Origin: Fidelibacterota bacterium
GTDB lineage: Bacteria > Fidelibacterota > UBA8477 > JABMPR01
DNA length: 64,000 nt
NCBI GenBank assembly: GCA_016845065.1
Contig: JAERTG010000162.1
Location: forward strand, 62,001-126,000
Direction of reading: 5' to 3'
This document shows, piece after piece, positions 54,561-63,190 of the stretch; position 1 is the first letter of the stretch, and every line of letters begins with the position of its first letter. The notes below the pieces were generated by a model. The model was not told the DNA's origin. It did no database searches and worked only from the letters and a program-made list of their open reading frames with translations. Made by a program: the position numbers and the translations under genes.

Positions 54561-55281
54561 ATAATTCTGTGGCCTTTTTTGTAATAGCTTGTTCTAACGC
54601 TGAGGTCAGATTTTTTGCAGCTTCTCTTAAGTCGTCCTCGCTGGGATTATCATTTTCCAGAAAAGAATCAGGAAAAATTGGTTCAAGAATATAGACGTCA
54701 ATATCAGTTGGACGCATTAAAAAATTGCCCCGTGGCCAGGCTTTGTGAGACCCGTAAATGACAGCTGGCAAAATAGGTGATTTCAAATCAAGGGAGAAAC
54801 GAGCAGCACCTTTTTTAAACGGCAATATTTTTCCTGGAAGCCCCCTGGTACCCTCAGGGAAAAAGATCAAACTGCGTTGTTTATAGTTCATAAAGGACTT
54901 ACACAATTTAATCGTGTCATTGATTGGAAATTGGCTGATTCCATTCACCTTACGATCAATTGGAATCAGGTTCATAACCGTATTTATTAAGTTTCGTCTT
55001 ATCCAGCTATCAAACCAATAATCTTTTGCTGCCATCATACCAAAATAATTAAAGCTTTTTTGGGCAGCAGCGGAAAGGAGTGCTACATCCATATGGCTGT
55101 TATGATTGCTGCAGAAAATAAACGATGAGTCTGGGATATTTTCACGTCCATGGACTGTTAAAGGAGTATAAAAAGCAAAAACAGTTTTACTATACGCGTA
55201 AAATAAGGTTTTCCAGATTTTATAGAAAAACGGCTGCTTCCCAACGAGGTAGGAATATTTTGGATTGTCAAGTACATCCAT
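54550..55281 (-). CDS. PlsC-type acyltransferase, possibly DHAP or lysophosphatidate acylation
   Basis: The 243-residue protein has the acyltransferase motifs: block I CSNHNSHMDVALL (HxxxxD), block II region NLIPIDRK, block III FFPEGTRG and block IV ILPAVIYGS. An N-terminal hydrophobic region suits membrane association. Members acylate glycerol phosphates or DHAP. Placement directly upstream of and overlapping the alkyl-DHAP synthase gene suggests it makes acyl-DHAP or fills the sn-2 position of ether lipids; which one cannot be told. Confidence 0.88.
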   Translation of the reverse strand: MDVLDNPKYSYLVGKQPFFYKIWKTLFYAYSKTVFAFYTPLTVHGRENIPDSSFIFCSNHNSHMDVALLSAAAQKSFNYFGMMAAKDYWFDSWIRRNLINTVMNLIPIDRKVNGISQFPINDTIKLCKSFMNYKQRSLIFFPEGTRGLPGKILPFKKGAARFSLDLKSPILPAVIYGSHKAWPRGNFLMRPTDIDVYILEPIFPDSFLENDNPSEDDLREAAKNLTSALEQAITKKATELYDK

Positions 55282-55289
55282 TGGAGACT

Positions 55290-56450
55290 CTATTTTCTAC
55301 CATATTTCATATGTGCATCGTTCCAGGTATGAGAACCAATGGCGCAGATGAGCGATATTTCGAGAGCCAGGGTTGCAGCAGCAATAATTTCGGCCAATTT
55401 TCTCGATCCGTTTTCACCCTCTGTGCAACCCAATAATTCCAGGTTTCGATTCTGCATTTTCAAGCGTGTACCACCACCAACAGTTCCAACAGTGAGTGAA
55501 GGCAAGGTTAGCTTAAACTTGAGACCATCCTCTTCCTTTTCCAGTCCAAGATGTGCGATACTGTTTTCAGCTGCACAAGCAGTGTCCTGTCCCGTAGCGA
55601 GATAAATAGCTGTGATGGCGTTGGAAACATGCAAGCCATTACCATGTGTTCCAGCGAGGCTTGACACAGTGGGAAAGAAACTCCAGGAATCAAACAGGAT
55701 ATCCGGATCCATTTTAAGAATTCTTTTGAGCACACTATTCTTTATTGTGGTTTCAGCATGTACACCATGACCACGACCCAGGAGCATATTTCGTCCAGAG
55801 GCTTTCTTGTCACTATTGAAATTAGACTCTAAAAAGTAATTGTGTCCGGTTTCAGCCTGGATGTATTCGCAGGCAACCTGAGCGGCCAGGGTAACCATGT
55901 TTTGTCCAGCTGCGTTATTGGTGTCCAACACCAGGTCCAGAACGACATAATTTTGAACTGTGATTTGATCAATTCTCAATACTTTACCATGTTTGGTTGT
56001 ACTCTCAGCCACTTCCATGATTTTGGCTTCGTTAGCTGTCACCCACTCTTGAAACTTGGCACTTTCAATAATGTCATCAAAAATGAATACGGGAGCTCGT
56101 GAGAGTTCTTGTCTGAAGTGGCGTACTGTAGTTCCACCACTAAGTGTGGAGGCATAAATACCACGGTTCATGGAGGCAGCGAGTGTTCCCTCCAGAGTAC
56201 AAAGTGGAATCATGAATTCACCATTTGCATAGGTGCCGTTGATATTTAATGGTCCTACAACGGCCATAGGTATCTTCATGCTTCCCACATGATTCTCAAT
56301 AATGCCCTTTAAGTCTTCAACATCATCCTCGAGGGTATCATCTATCTCGACACCAGTGAATTTTTTGACCCACTCTCTCCGGGCTTCAGAGTCTTCAGTG
56401 CTGTAGCCTCTGGGAAGAAAAGAATTGCGTCCATTAGTTAGTTCAGACAT
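55290..56450 (-). CDS. HMG-CoA reductase-like enzyme in the ether-lipid operon
   Basis: The 386-residue protein has the class I HMG-CoA reductase layout: ENHVGSMKIPMAVVGPL, LEGTLAASMNRG with the catalytic Glu (near 84), SDKKASGRN with the Lys (near 213), ATGQDTACAA with the Asp (near 286), GTVGGGTRL in the NADPH site and a C-terminal His (near 378). The first cofactor motif, usually DAMGMNM, reads NAAGQNM, and the serine that binds the HMG carboxylate appears changed (ESNFNSDKK). HMG-CoA reductase turns an acyl-CoA into an alcohol with two NADPH. It may make mevalonate, or a different alcohol. AAGGGG precedes the ATG; it is first in the operon. Confidence 0.88.
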   Translation of the reverse strand: MSELTNGRNSFLPRGYSTEDSEARREWVKKFTGVEIDDTLEDDVEDLKGIIENHVGSMKIPMAVVGPLNINGTYANGEFMIPLCTLEGTLAASMNRGIYASTLSGGTTVRHFRQELSRAPVFIFDDIIESAKFQEWVTANEAKIMEVAESTTKHGKVLRIDQITVQNYVVLDLVLDTNNAAGQNMVTLAAQVACEYIQAETGHNYFLESNFNSDKKASGRNMLLGRGHGVHAETTIKNSVLKRILKMDPDILFDSWSFFPTVSSLAGTHGNGLHVSNAITAIYLATGQDTACAAENSIAHLGLEKEEDGLKFKLTLPSLTVGTVGGGTRLKMQNRNLELLGCTEGENGSRKLAEIIAAATLALEISLICAIGSHTWNDAHMKYGRK

Positions 56451-56610
56451 AAAGCGCCCCTTAAAATGATAAGTAGATGGTGTTATTACCGTTAGGCCAG
56501 TTATATAACCATTTTAGAGATAAAATCAATCATCTATATTGGGTTAATAGTGACGGTTTGGTGTGTTGATCTGGAGATTTTTTATACCCTTTTGTTGCTT
56601 CGATATAAAA

Positions 56611-56634
56611 AAGCCCGAAGCGTACTCCGGGCTT
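56611..56634 (-). terminator. Intrinsic terminator of rpsU
   Basis: On the minus strand AAGCCCG (56634-56628) pairs with CGGGCTT (56617-56611) and is followed by a T run (TTTTTT, 56612-56607). It lies about 24 bases after the rpsU stop. Confidence 0.9.
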
Positions 56635-56657
56635 TAAATATTGATCAGCGTTACGGT

Positions 56658-56849
56658 TTAGTAGCGACTGGTTTGACGACTACGTTTGGCGGCTTTGGCC
56701 CGACGCAGGCGGCGGTCTTCTGATGGCTTTAAATAGAAGGAGTTCTTCTTAACATCTTTAAGAATGCCGGCTTTCTCATATTTCTTCTTGAAACGCCTTA
56801 GCGCTTTTTCAAAGGGTTCATCCCGTTTAACGGTAACCATTACTGACAT
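56658..56849 (-). CDS. rpsU: 30S ribosomal protein S21
   Basis: This 63-residue basic protein shows the S21 signature VKRDEPFEKALRRFKKKYEKAG and a basic C-terminal helix (RRLRRAKAAKRSRQ). AGGAGG lies 12 bases before the ATG, a long spacing, but the alternative start three codons in is even farther. It follows rpoD by 24 bases, so the two share a message. This reverses the order of the classical rpsU-dnaG-rpoD operon, and dnaG is absent. Confidence 0.96.
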   Translation of the reverse strand: MSVMVTVKRDEPFEKALRRFKKKYEKAGILKDVKKNSFYLKPSEDRRLRRAKAAKRSRQTSRY

Positions 56850-56873
56850 AGTGCGATCTCACCTCCTTCTAAA

Positions 56874-57731
56874 TTAACCTAAATAGGTCTGCAGTTTGCG
56901 ACTACGGGATTTATGCTGGAGACGCTTGATGGCCTTCTCCTTGATCTGACGAACACGTTCCCGAGTCAGGTTGAATTCTTCCCCAATTTCATTGAGGGTT
57001 AATGCATATTCACGATCAATTCCGAAATACATGCGGATCACTTCACGCTCTCTATCTTTCAGGGTGTCAAGAGCTGATCGAATTTCTTTTTTTAATGAAT
57101 CAGACATGAGGTCGAAATCGGGAGCATCTTGATGTTCATCCTCAATCACATCCATGAGTGAATTTTTTTCTTCTTCCTGGAAGGGTGCATCCAGTGAATG
57201 GTGACGCTTTGAAATACGTATGGCGTCAGCGACTTCCTCTGGAGCCATATCCAGCTCCTTAGCGATCTCACGCTCTGTTGGAGTTCGTTCCAGTTTTTGC
57301 TCTAGTCGATCGGAAGTCTTAGAGATTTTGGAAATAGTACCAACCCGATTGAGGGGTAAACGTACGATACGTGAATGCTCAGCCAGTGCCTGAAGGATAG
57401 ATTGACGAATCCACCAGACAGCGTAGGATATAAATTTGAAACCACGTGTCTCATCAAAACGCTCAGCAGCCTTAATTAAACCAAGATTTCCCTCATTAAT
57501 GAGGTCAGTCAATGGTAAACCCTGACCTTGATAATCTTTGGCCACAGAGACCACAAAACGGAGGTTGGCTTCAGTTAATTTTTTTAGAGCAAGACGGTCA
57601 CCCTGCTTGACCCTCTGGGCCAGTGAGATCTCATCTTTCGGATCCAGCGGTTCATACTGACCGATTTCCTCTAGATACTTACTGAGGCTGCGATTTGTGT
57701 CTCCACCGATCCTTTTAACTTTTTTAGCCAT
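56874..57731 (-). CDS. rpoD: Primary RNA polymerase sigma factor, short form
   Basis: The 285-residue protein begins almost directly at region 1.2 ([15 protein letters not shown]). Region 2 follows ([37 protein letters not shown]; the -10-melting part [16 protein letters not shown]), then region 3 and region 4 ([35 protein letters not shown]). Region 1.1 is missing, as in Bacteroidota-type primary sigma factors of about 290 residues. The region 2.4 and 4.2 helices are intact. It directs housekeeping transcription and leads the rpoD-rpsU unit. Confidence 0.95.
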   Translation of the reverse strand: MAKKVKRIGGDTNRSLSKYLEEIGQYEPLDPKDEISLAQRVKQGDRLALKKLTEANLRFVVSVAKDYQGQGLPLTDLINEGNLGLIKAAERFDETRGFKFISYAVWWIRQSILQALAEHSRIVRLPLNRVGTISKISKTSDRLEQKLERTPTEREIAKELDMAPEEVADAIRISKRHHSLDAPFQEEEKNSLMDVIEDEHQDAPDFDLMSDSLKKEIRSALDTLKDREREVIRMYFGIDREYALTLNEIGEEFNLTRERVRQIKEKAIKRLQHKSRSRKLQTYLG

Positions 57732-58059
57732 AGGCTCCTTCCGTTACTGCTTTGATCGCAATTGATACAAAGCCAGCGAAATTAATTTTAACCCCTACAC
57801 CTGTCAAGTGATAAGGAAGCTTTAATTAGATTAAAAAAGGGAGCTAAAGTGACAAAATATTATGGATTTATGTTTAATATCTGACTACTGGGCAAATAGC
57901 TCAAAAATGTTAATTTGAGTATCTTTTTTAGTAATCAGGTAGTGTAAGTCCAGACGCGAGACAAAATGACACAGGCATACCGAATATTAATCGTAAGAAT
58001 ACCTACACTCCCCAACGACAAAGCCAGGGACAGCTACACGGGGGCTAAGGAGTACAAAA
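57732..58059. other. 328-base intergenic region with divergent promoters
   Basis: This A/T-rich gap separates rpoD (minus) from a methyltransferase gene (plus). I see no RNA gene, repeat or open frame in it. It should hold the rpoD promoter and that of the methyltransferase gene; an AAGGAG ribosome site for the latter ends it. Confidence 0.7.
57779..57807 (-). promoter_or_regulatory. Candidate rpoD promoter
   Basis: On the minus strand an exact TTGACA (57807-57802) is followed after 17 bases by TAATTT (57784-57779), a weak -10 box, about 50 bases before the rpoD start codon. Confidence 0.4.
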
Positions 58060-58698
58060 GTGGAGAAACTACCAGAAACAACTCTAGCCCAAGATCACTT
58101 TTATGACGGATGGATTTATAGAAAGTTTTTAGACCCCTCCCTCAAGGGGATTCGAATTAGAATATCCCGGCTCATCCCTGAAAACAGCACTGTGCTCGAT
58201 GTGGGATGCGGCACAGGTGATCAGTTGTTTTTTATCTCGGATCAAATCAAATCGGGCTTAGGTGTAGAACTGTCCGAAGCCATGATCAATACTTGTAGGG
58301 ACCAAGCTCGTCTAAGAGATATATCGAACTGTGAATTTGAATTGGCTGATGCCAGTAACCTTGTGAACCTGGAGAATCAGTCTTTTGACTATGCCCTGAC
58401 AAGCCTGGTCATCCATGAAATGCCTGAGGCGGTTCGTATTCCTGTGTTGAAAGAGATGGCTAGGATAGGAAGGCAGCTTATCCTGGTGGATTGGATTTAT
58501 CCACAACCACCCCCGTTTAAGAAGTTCACAACACACCTGGTTGAACGAATTGCTGGTAAAGAACACTATGCAGGTTTCCGATCGTTCATGAAGCAAGGTG
58601 GGATGCCGGCACTTATAAAGACCCTTGGGCTTGATGTGGTTGAAACCCAAATTACGGGTAGGGGCACGATTCAATTATGGGTGTGCAGAACCCAATAA
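58060..58698 (+). CDS. Class I SAM-dependent methyltransferase
   Basis: The 212-residue protein has motif I VLDVGCGTGDQLFF, the acidic end of beta-2 (GVELSEAM), ELADASNLVNL and motif IV YALTSLVIHEMP. The layout matches UbiE-like small-molecule or lipid methyltransferases. The GTG start has AAGGAG seven bases upstream. Later segments (FKKFTTHLVERIAGKEHYAGF) suggest a lid helix. Substrate unknown. Confidence 0.87.
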   Translation: MEKLPETTLAQDHFYDGWIYRKFLDPSLKGIRIRISRLIPENSTVLDVGCGTGDQLFFISDQIKSGLGVELSEAMINTCRDQARLRDISNCEFELADASNLVNLENQSFDYALTSLVIHEMPEAVRIPVLKEMARIGRQLILVDWIYPQPPPFKKFTTHLVERIAGKEHYAGFRSFMKQGGMPALIKTLGLDVVETQITGRGTIQLWVCRTQ

Positions 58699-58780
58699 GA
58701 AACATTAGAGTATGCCTTAAGTATAATATGCCAGTTATGATAACAAAGTTCGGTTACACAATTCAAGATGGGGGATCACA

Positions 58781-60991
58781 ATGAATCGTCTACTTCTAGC
58801 ACATTTAGCACTTCTAGTTATTGTTGTGCCGCTCATGTCAGCACCCACTGGAACTATAAAAGGTCGGGTTACGGACGCAAAGTCAGGTGAACCCCTTGCT
58901 GGTGTGAATGTGGTCATAAAAAAAAACAACATCGGGGCAGCAACAGACCTCAAGGGCAATTATAAAATTATCAATATTCCCGAGGGAATATACACGCTTA
59001 CAGCTACCATAATTGGGTACGCACCAGAATCAGCAAAAAAAGTAAGGATTAAAAAGGGAAAGGTCACGAAGGTCAACTTCAAGCTAAAGGCTCATAAAAT
59101 AAAGGAGGAATCGGTTACAGTCACTGCCTCGCGACCACTAGAAGTAAAGGGTGGAACCTTAAAAACAAACTCAGAGCCTTCGAAAAAGATCAAAGCAGCA
59201 CCCCGTGTTGGGAAAAAGCCACCAAGGGAAGATCCTAGAACTCCACCTTCTAAGGAATCAGGGAAGGTAACTAGACCTCGACCAAGCCTCCTCATCGATA
59301 GTGAGGACGATGGAGCAGAAGACGAGACGATGTCTTCGCCTGGTTTTGAGTCGCCTTTGTCTCCTGCGCCGGATATCAAAACAGCAGAAATGACCACTGA
59401 CATAACGCCGCCATCAGGTGAGATTACATATCCAACCCCAAAATATGATCCTCCGAAATCAGGAGGATTGAAAGCGGGGTTCGCTGATGACAATCAGCAA
59501 TTCAACTATTTTCTGAACTTTCTCAATCAATACAGATCCTCCGTGCACAGTTATAGCTATGATATTAGTGAACGTATTCACTTGACGCTGGAAGACAAGG
59601 ACGGCAAGAGTTTGCCAAATGTGAATATTAAAATTTATGATCAAAAAGAGAGCCGGCTACTGGATGAGGGTAAAACATATGCCGACGGCTCCTACTTTTT
59701 CTATCCCTCCGAAGTTGCTGCAGAGGATAAAACCTTCTTTGTTGGTTATACGATGGATGGATTGTATCAAACAATATTAATAAACCGAACCGGCCCCCGG
59801 AAGGTTGGCATTAAGACTGACAAGGCGCGAGATCTGCGACCCGGTGTACCCGTTGATATAGTTTTCATCCTTGATACTACCGGAAGTATGGGCGAGGAAA
59901 TTAAGCGTCTAATAGCAACCATCGATTTGATTCACATGAACTTGTCGGCACTCTCGAGCAAAGCTCAGATTCGGTTTGGGATGGTTCTATATAGAGATAA
60001 GGATGATAAATATCGCACAAAGGTAGTGCCCCTGACAGCGGATATTGATGAGTTTCGGGCAGCCCTGGAGCAGGTGGGAGCTGGAGGAGGAGGAGATACT
60101 CCTGAGGATTTACAGACAGCTCTGCACAAGGCGATGCGTGGTGTGGATTGGAATGAGGACGGACTGCGTCTGGGATTTGTCATTACCGATGCATCCCCCC
60201 ATCTCGACTATGGACAGAGATATACCTACATTTCAGCAGCTCTGGAAGCCAAGCAGAAGGGCATCAAATTGTTCACCGTAGGAACAGGTGGTCTTGGATT
60301 ACGGGGAGAGTACGTGCTTCGGCAAATCTCACAACTTACCTATGCGAAGTATCTGTTTTTAACCTATGGAAATGAGACAGGTGAAAATGCTGGTGGAGTA
60401 ACAGGCAGTGTCAGCCATCATACTGGTTCCAACTATCAAACCGATAAGCTGGAAGCCATTATCATGCGACTGGCGAAAGAAGAGATATCTAATTTTACAG
60501 ATGAACCCCTGGAAATTGATGAGGGATTTTTTGAAGCTGAAAAAGTGGATCATGAATCCAGGGAGGAAACCCTGGCCAAGCTTTTCAAGGAGGCAGTATC
60601 AAACCTCATAGATTACTCAACAATCAAGATTGAGAAATCAAGAAGATTAGGTGTTCTACCCATTCACGCCAGGACGAAGAACTCTGACCTTACGGCAGAG
60701 TATTTTCAAGAGCAGGTTCAGCTCTCGGTGGCCCAAAACAACCAGTTTATCCTCATTGCGCGCAAGGATTTGCAGGCTATCCTGGAGGAGCAAAAATTAC
60801 AGATTTCAGGACTTCTGACTGAGGCGCAAACCACTAGGATCGGTGAATTATTGGGAGCAGAGCTTTTGTTGGCTGGAGAGCTTTATGAAAAGCCAGATAG
60901 TTATAATCTCTTTCTCAAATTGTTGCGGGTTGAAACGGCAGAAATACTGGCAGTGACAAAAATTATTGTGGATAAGGATCTCGGATTATAA
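58781..60991 (+). CDS. Exported protein: carboxypeptidase-regulatory domain, VWA domain and CsgG-like C-terminus
   Basis: The 736-residue protein has a signal peptide (ending near VPLMSA) and a CarboxypepD_reg beta sandwich (about residues 22-95, GTIKGRVTDAKSG, GVNVVIKKN). A stub reading VTVTASRP resembles the start of a TonB plug but no barrel follows. A Pro/Lys-rich linker leads to a small beta domain, then a VWA domain (about 358-540) with MIDAS Asp365 in DTTGSMG and the Thr in GGDTPEDLQ. The C-terminus (about 610-736; RRLGVLPIHAR, LLGAELLLAGELYE) resembles CsgG/FlgO-like outer-membrane-associated domains. GGGGGA precedes the ATG. A surface sensor or adhesin is plausible; function unproven. 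Confidence 0.85.
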   Translation: MNRLLLAHLALLVIVVPLMSAPTGTIKGRVTDAKSGEPLAGVNVVIKKNNIGAATDLKGNYKIINIPEGIYTLTATIIGYAPESAKKVRIKKGKVTKVNFKLKAHKIKEESVTVTASRPLEVKGGTLKTNSEPSKKIKAAPRVGKKPPREDPRTPPSKESGKVTRPRPSLLIDSEDDGAEDETMSSPGFESPLSPAPDIKTAEMTTDITPPSGEITYPTPKYDPPKSGGLKAGFADDNQQFNYFLNFLNQYRSSVHSYSYDISERIHLTLEDKDGKSLPNVNIKIYDQKESRLLDEGKTYADGSYFFYPSEVAAEDKTFFVGYTMDGLYQTILINRTGPRKVGIKTDKARDLRPGVPVDIVFILDTTGSMGEEIKRLIATIDLIHMNLSALSSKAQIRFGMVLYRDKDDKYRTKVVPLTADIDEFRAALEQVGAGGGGDTPEDLQTALHKAMRGVDWNEDGLRLGFVITDASPHLDYGQRYTYISAALEAKQKGIKLFTVGTGGLGLRGEYVLRQISQLTYAKYLFLTYGNETGENAGGVTGSVSHHTGSNYQTDKLEAIIMRLAKEEISNFTDEPLEIDEGFFEAEKVDHESREETLAKLFKEAVSNLIDYSTIKIEKSRRLGVLPIHARTKNSDLTAEYFQEQVQLSVAQNNQFILIARKDLQAILEEQKLQISGLLTEAQTTRIGELLGAELLLAGELYEKPDSYNLFLKLLRVETAEILAVTKIIVDKDLGL

Positions 60992-61034
60992 ATCTGAGAT
61001 TAATGTGCATCTGTAACCAATCCGGTATGTTCCA

Positions 61035-61613
61035 ATGAACTACCTTGCTCACTTGCTTTTATCTCCCGATGATGACTTGTCTCGCCTTGGAAATATCATG
61101 GCCGATTTCATGCGGGATGTGGATCAGGAATCCCTACCTGAGAAGGTTTGGGAGGGGATCCAACTGCATCGAGTAGTTGATGGTTTCACAGATTCCCATG
61201 AAATAGTCCGGGAGTTGCGCAAACACTTCAGCCCTGCAAAAAGAAGATTCTCTGGAATAGTTTTGGACGTGGTTTTTGATCACTTTCTTATCAGGTATTG
61301 GGAGAAGTATTCATCCAAGGACTTTCATGGCTTCGTAGACCACTGTTATGAGGACCTCTGGGATAATCGGGAAATCATGCCGCCACGCATGGAGATGGTG
61401 GTGGGTTGGATGATAAAACGGGATTGGATAAGATCATATGCAGAGTTGGATCATGTGGGACGAGCTTTAGATGGATTGGCCGGTAGACTGAAGCTGAAAC
61501 ACGATTTTCATGGTTCCATAGAAGAAGTTCACCACCACTATGAGGCGATAGAATCTGGATTCCTGGAGTTTTTCCCCGAGTTGCTGCAACATGTCAGCCA
61601 GAAAAGAGTCTAA
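61035..61613 (+). CDS. Acyl carrier protein phosphodiesterase-like (AcpH/DUF479)
   Basis: The 192-residue protein begins MNYLAHLLLSPDDDLSRLGNIMADF. It carries the HD-type motif set of AcpH (GIQLHRVVDGFTD; VLDVVFDHFLIRYW; a late cluster EEVHHHYEAIE). AcpH removes the phosphopantetheine group from acyl carrier protein with Mn2+. The family also contains members of unproven activity. It follows the VWA gene by 43 bases with no strong ribosome site. Confidence 0.85.
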   Translation: MNYLAHLLLSPDDDLSRLGNIMADFMRDVDQESLPEKVWEGIQLHRVVDGFTDSHEIVRELRKHFSPAKRRFSGIVLDVVFDHFLIRYWEKYSSKDFHGFVDHCYEDLWDNREIMPPRMEMVVGWMIKRDWIRSYAELDHVGRALDGLAGRLKLKHDFHGSIEEVHHHYEAIESGFLEFFPELLQHVSQKRV

Positions 61614-61736
61614 GAACCTTCTGAATCATATAGCAAAGATGAAAAGTTATTAATTATATCGCTAAATAAACCCATGATATGAGAGCAGTTTTTTTCTATT
61701 ATCTCGCGGCTAAAAAAATTATTGAAAGGGAATAAA

Positions 61737-62462
61737 ATGCGTTTCAAACTATTTGTATTAACATTGATGGCAGTGATGGTGATTTTTGCCTGTGATTCGA
61801 AGGAGAGAGTTAAAGCTCCAGCTCAGAACCCACAAGCAGCTGCTCCGCATCAGACGATGGGTGCAGCACATACTGTACTGGTAAAAGAAGCTATTCATGC
61901 GAACAGCTATACCTATCTTTTTGTTTCTGAAGGTGACAAGGAATACTGGATCGCAACAGCAAAGCAGCCAATCGAGGCAGGTATGACCATGTATTATGAC
62001 CAGGGTCTTGAAATGCCCGATTTTACGAGCAAAGAGATAGACAGGACTTTTGAAAGTATTTTCTTTGTTGGTAAAATGCGAGGCGCTTCCAGCGCTGCAC
62101 AAGGCGGTATGGGTAGTAAAAAGACTATTGAGCCCGTCAAGGAGATATCCATAGAAAAAGTTGCAGGAAGTATCAGCATAGAGGAGCTTTACTCAAATAA
62201 GGCAGATTATGCCGGTAAAGTTGTCACTGTGCAGGGCCAGGTCACGAAATTCAATGCCGGTATCATGGGTCGCAATTGGGTTCACCTCCAGGATGGTACA
62301 AAATCTGGAGATGCCTTTGATGTTACAATTACTACCCAAGCAGTTGTCAGCAAGGATGATGTAGTTATCTTTAGCGGTAAAGTTGCTCTGGACAAAGATT
62401 TTGGAGCAGGGTACATCTACGATCTCATTATTGAAGAGGCTGACCTATCTGCAGAGAGTTAA
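61737..62462 (+). CDS. Lipoprotein with C-terminal OB-fold domain
   Basis: The start at 61737 has AAAGGG six bases upstream; it gives a lipoprotein signal ending MVIFAC. Two domains follow. Residues about 45-105 look like a small beta domain (HTVLVKEAIHANSYTYLFV, YWIATAK, MTMYYDQG). Residues about 140-240 form an OB fold (SIEELYSNKADYAGKVVTVQGQV, NWVHLQDGT, VIFSGKVALDKDFGAGY), the pattern annotated as nucleotide-binding/NrfJ-like. It may bind a cofactor or protein in the periplasm. It ends in a strong terminator. Confidence 0.8.
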   Translation: MRFKLFVLTLMAVMVIFACDSKERVKAPAQNPQAAAPHQTMGAAHTVLVKEAIHANSYTYLFVSEGDKEYWIATAKQPIEAGMTMYYDQGLEMPDFTSKEIDRTFESIFFVGKMRGASSAAQGGMGSKKTIEPVKEISIEKVAGSISIEELYSNKADYAGKVVTVQGQVTKFNAGIMGRNWVHLQDGTKSGDAFDVTITTQAVVSKDDVVIFSGKVALDKDFGAGYIYDLIIEEADLSAES

Positions 62463-62486
62463 ACACATGACCTCTTGATTAGAAAG

Positions 62487-62514
62487 GGCGAGGATATCTC
62501 GCCCTTTTTTTTAC
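62487..62514 (+). terminator. Intrinsic terminator of the OB-fold lipoprotein gene
   Basis: GGGCGAG (62487-62493), loop GATAT, CTCGCCC (62499-62505), then nine T. A perfect seven-pair stem with U tract, 24 bases after the stop. Confidence 0.96.
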
Positions 62515-62636
62515 CAACGCCCCCATGGCAGGCTCCGATTACCACACTATCTTCCCAGTCAAGTTGTTAGTCCCTGGATTTACTCCACCTCTAGGGTTCC
62601 TTTTCCATATTTGCTATTCCTAATTAGATTCACCCC

Positions 62637-63104
62637 ATGGCAAAACAGATAAATGAGATGAAACGAATCTTCATTATACATGGACCAAACTTGAATCTTC
62701 TGGGCAGTCGAGACCTGGTACAATACGGAAACCTTACTCTGGATAAGGTTAATTCAGCAATTCGTAGAAAGGCACGTGAGCTTGATGTAGAGACTCGCAT
62801 CATTCAGACCAATCATGAAGGCCGTATAATCGATATTCTCCATCGGCGTAGGAAATGGGCTGATGGTTTTATTATTAATCCAGGGGCTTTAACACATTAT
62901 TCCTATGCAATACGTGATGCCATAGAAGGCATTCAAACTCCAGTCGTAGAGGCTCACATATCAAATATTTATGAACGAGACGACTTCAGAAAAACCTCAG
63001 TGACTAAAGAGGTATGTGCTGCTCAGTTTTATGGAAAAAAAGTTGATTCTTATCTTGAAGCTCTTGATTTCCTAGCACAACACCTTGCCAAGAATTTAGA
63101 GTAA
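62637..63104 (+). CDS. aroQ: 3-dehydroquinate dehydratase, type II
   Basis: The protein (155 residues from the first ATG, 148 from the second) is the dodecameric type II dehydroquinase of the shikimate pathway. Motifs: FIIHGPNLNLLGSRD, TNHEGRIIDILH, FIINPGALTHYSYAIRDAI with the active-site residues, and PVVEAHISNIYERDDFR. The usual catalytic Tyr in the lid, normally in G-x-R-x-P-x-x-Y, lies near DLVQYGNLTL. The second ATG (62658) matches the family start better; neither has a good ribosome site. The gene is alone; other aro genes are not here. Confidence 0.93.
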   Translation: MAKQINEMKRIFIIHGPNLNLLGSRDLVQYGNLTLDKVNSAIRRKARELDVETRIIQTNHEGRIIDILHRRRKWADGFIINPGALTHYSYAIRDAIEGIQTPVVEAHISNIYERDDFRKTSVTKEVCAAQFYGKKVDSYLEALDFLAQHLAKNLE

Positions 63105-63114
63105 AGAAGTTAAA

Positions 63115-63158
63115 GTGTCATCCTGAGGACGAGCAAAGCGAGTGGACACGAAGGACGA
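63115..63158. repeat. Left flank of GIY-YIG element (inverted-repeat arm)
   Basis: TGTCATCCTGAG (63116-63127) is matched in reverse complement at 63547-63558 beyond the gene, and ACGAAGGAC (63148-63156) is matched in reverse complement at 63533-63541. The segment resembles short GTCATCCTGAG-type repeats scattered in many bacterial genomes. Confidence 0.75.
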
Positions 63159-63190
63159 TACTTTTACTTGAATAGTGTATTCACATCAAA

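Noticed and set aside
55290-56450. Idea that the HMG-CoA-reductase-like enzyme lacks its catalytic Asp because DAMG reads NAAG
   Set aside because: The catalytic Asp is in the GQD motif, which is present; the changed Asp belongs to the cofactor-binding motif instead.
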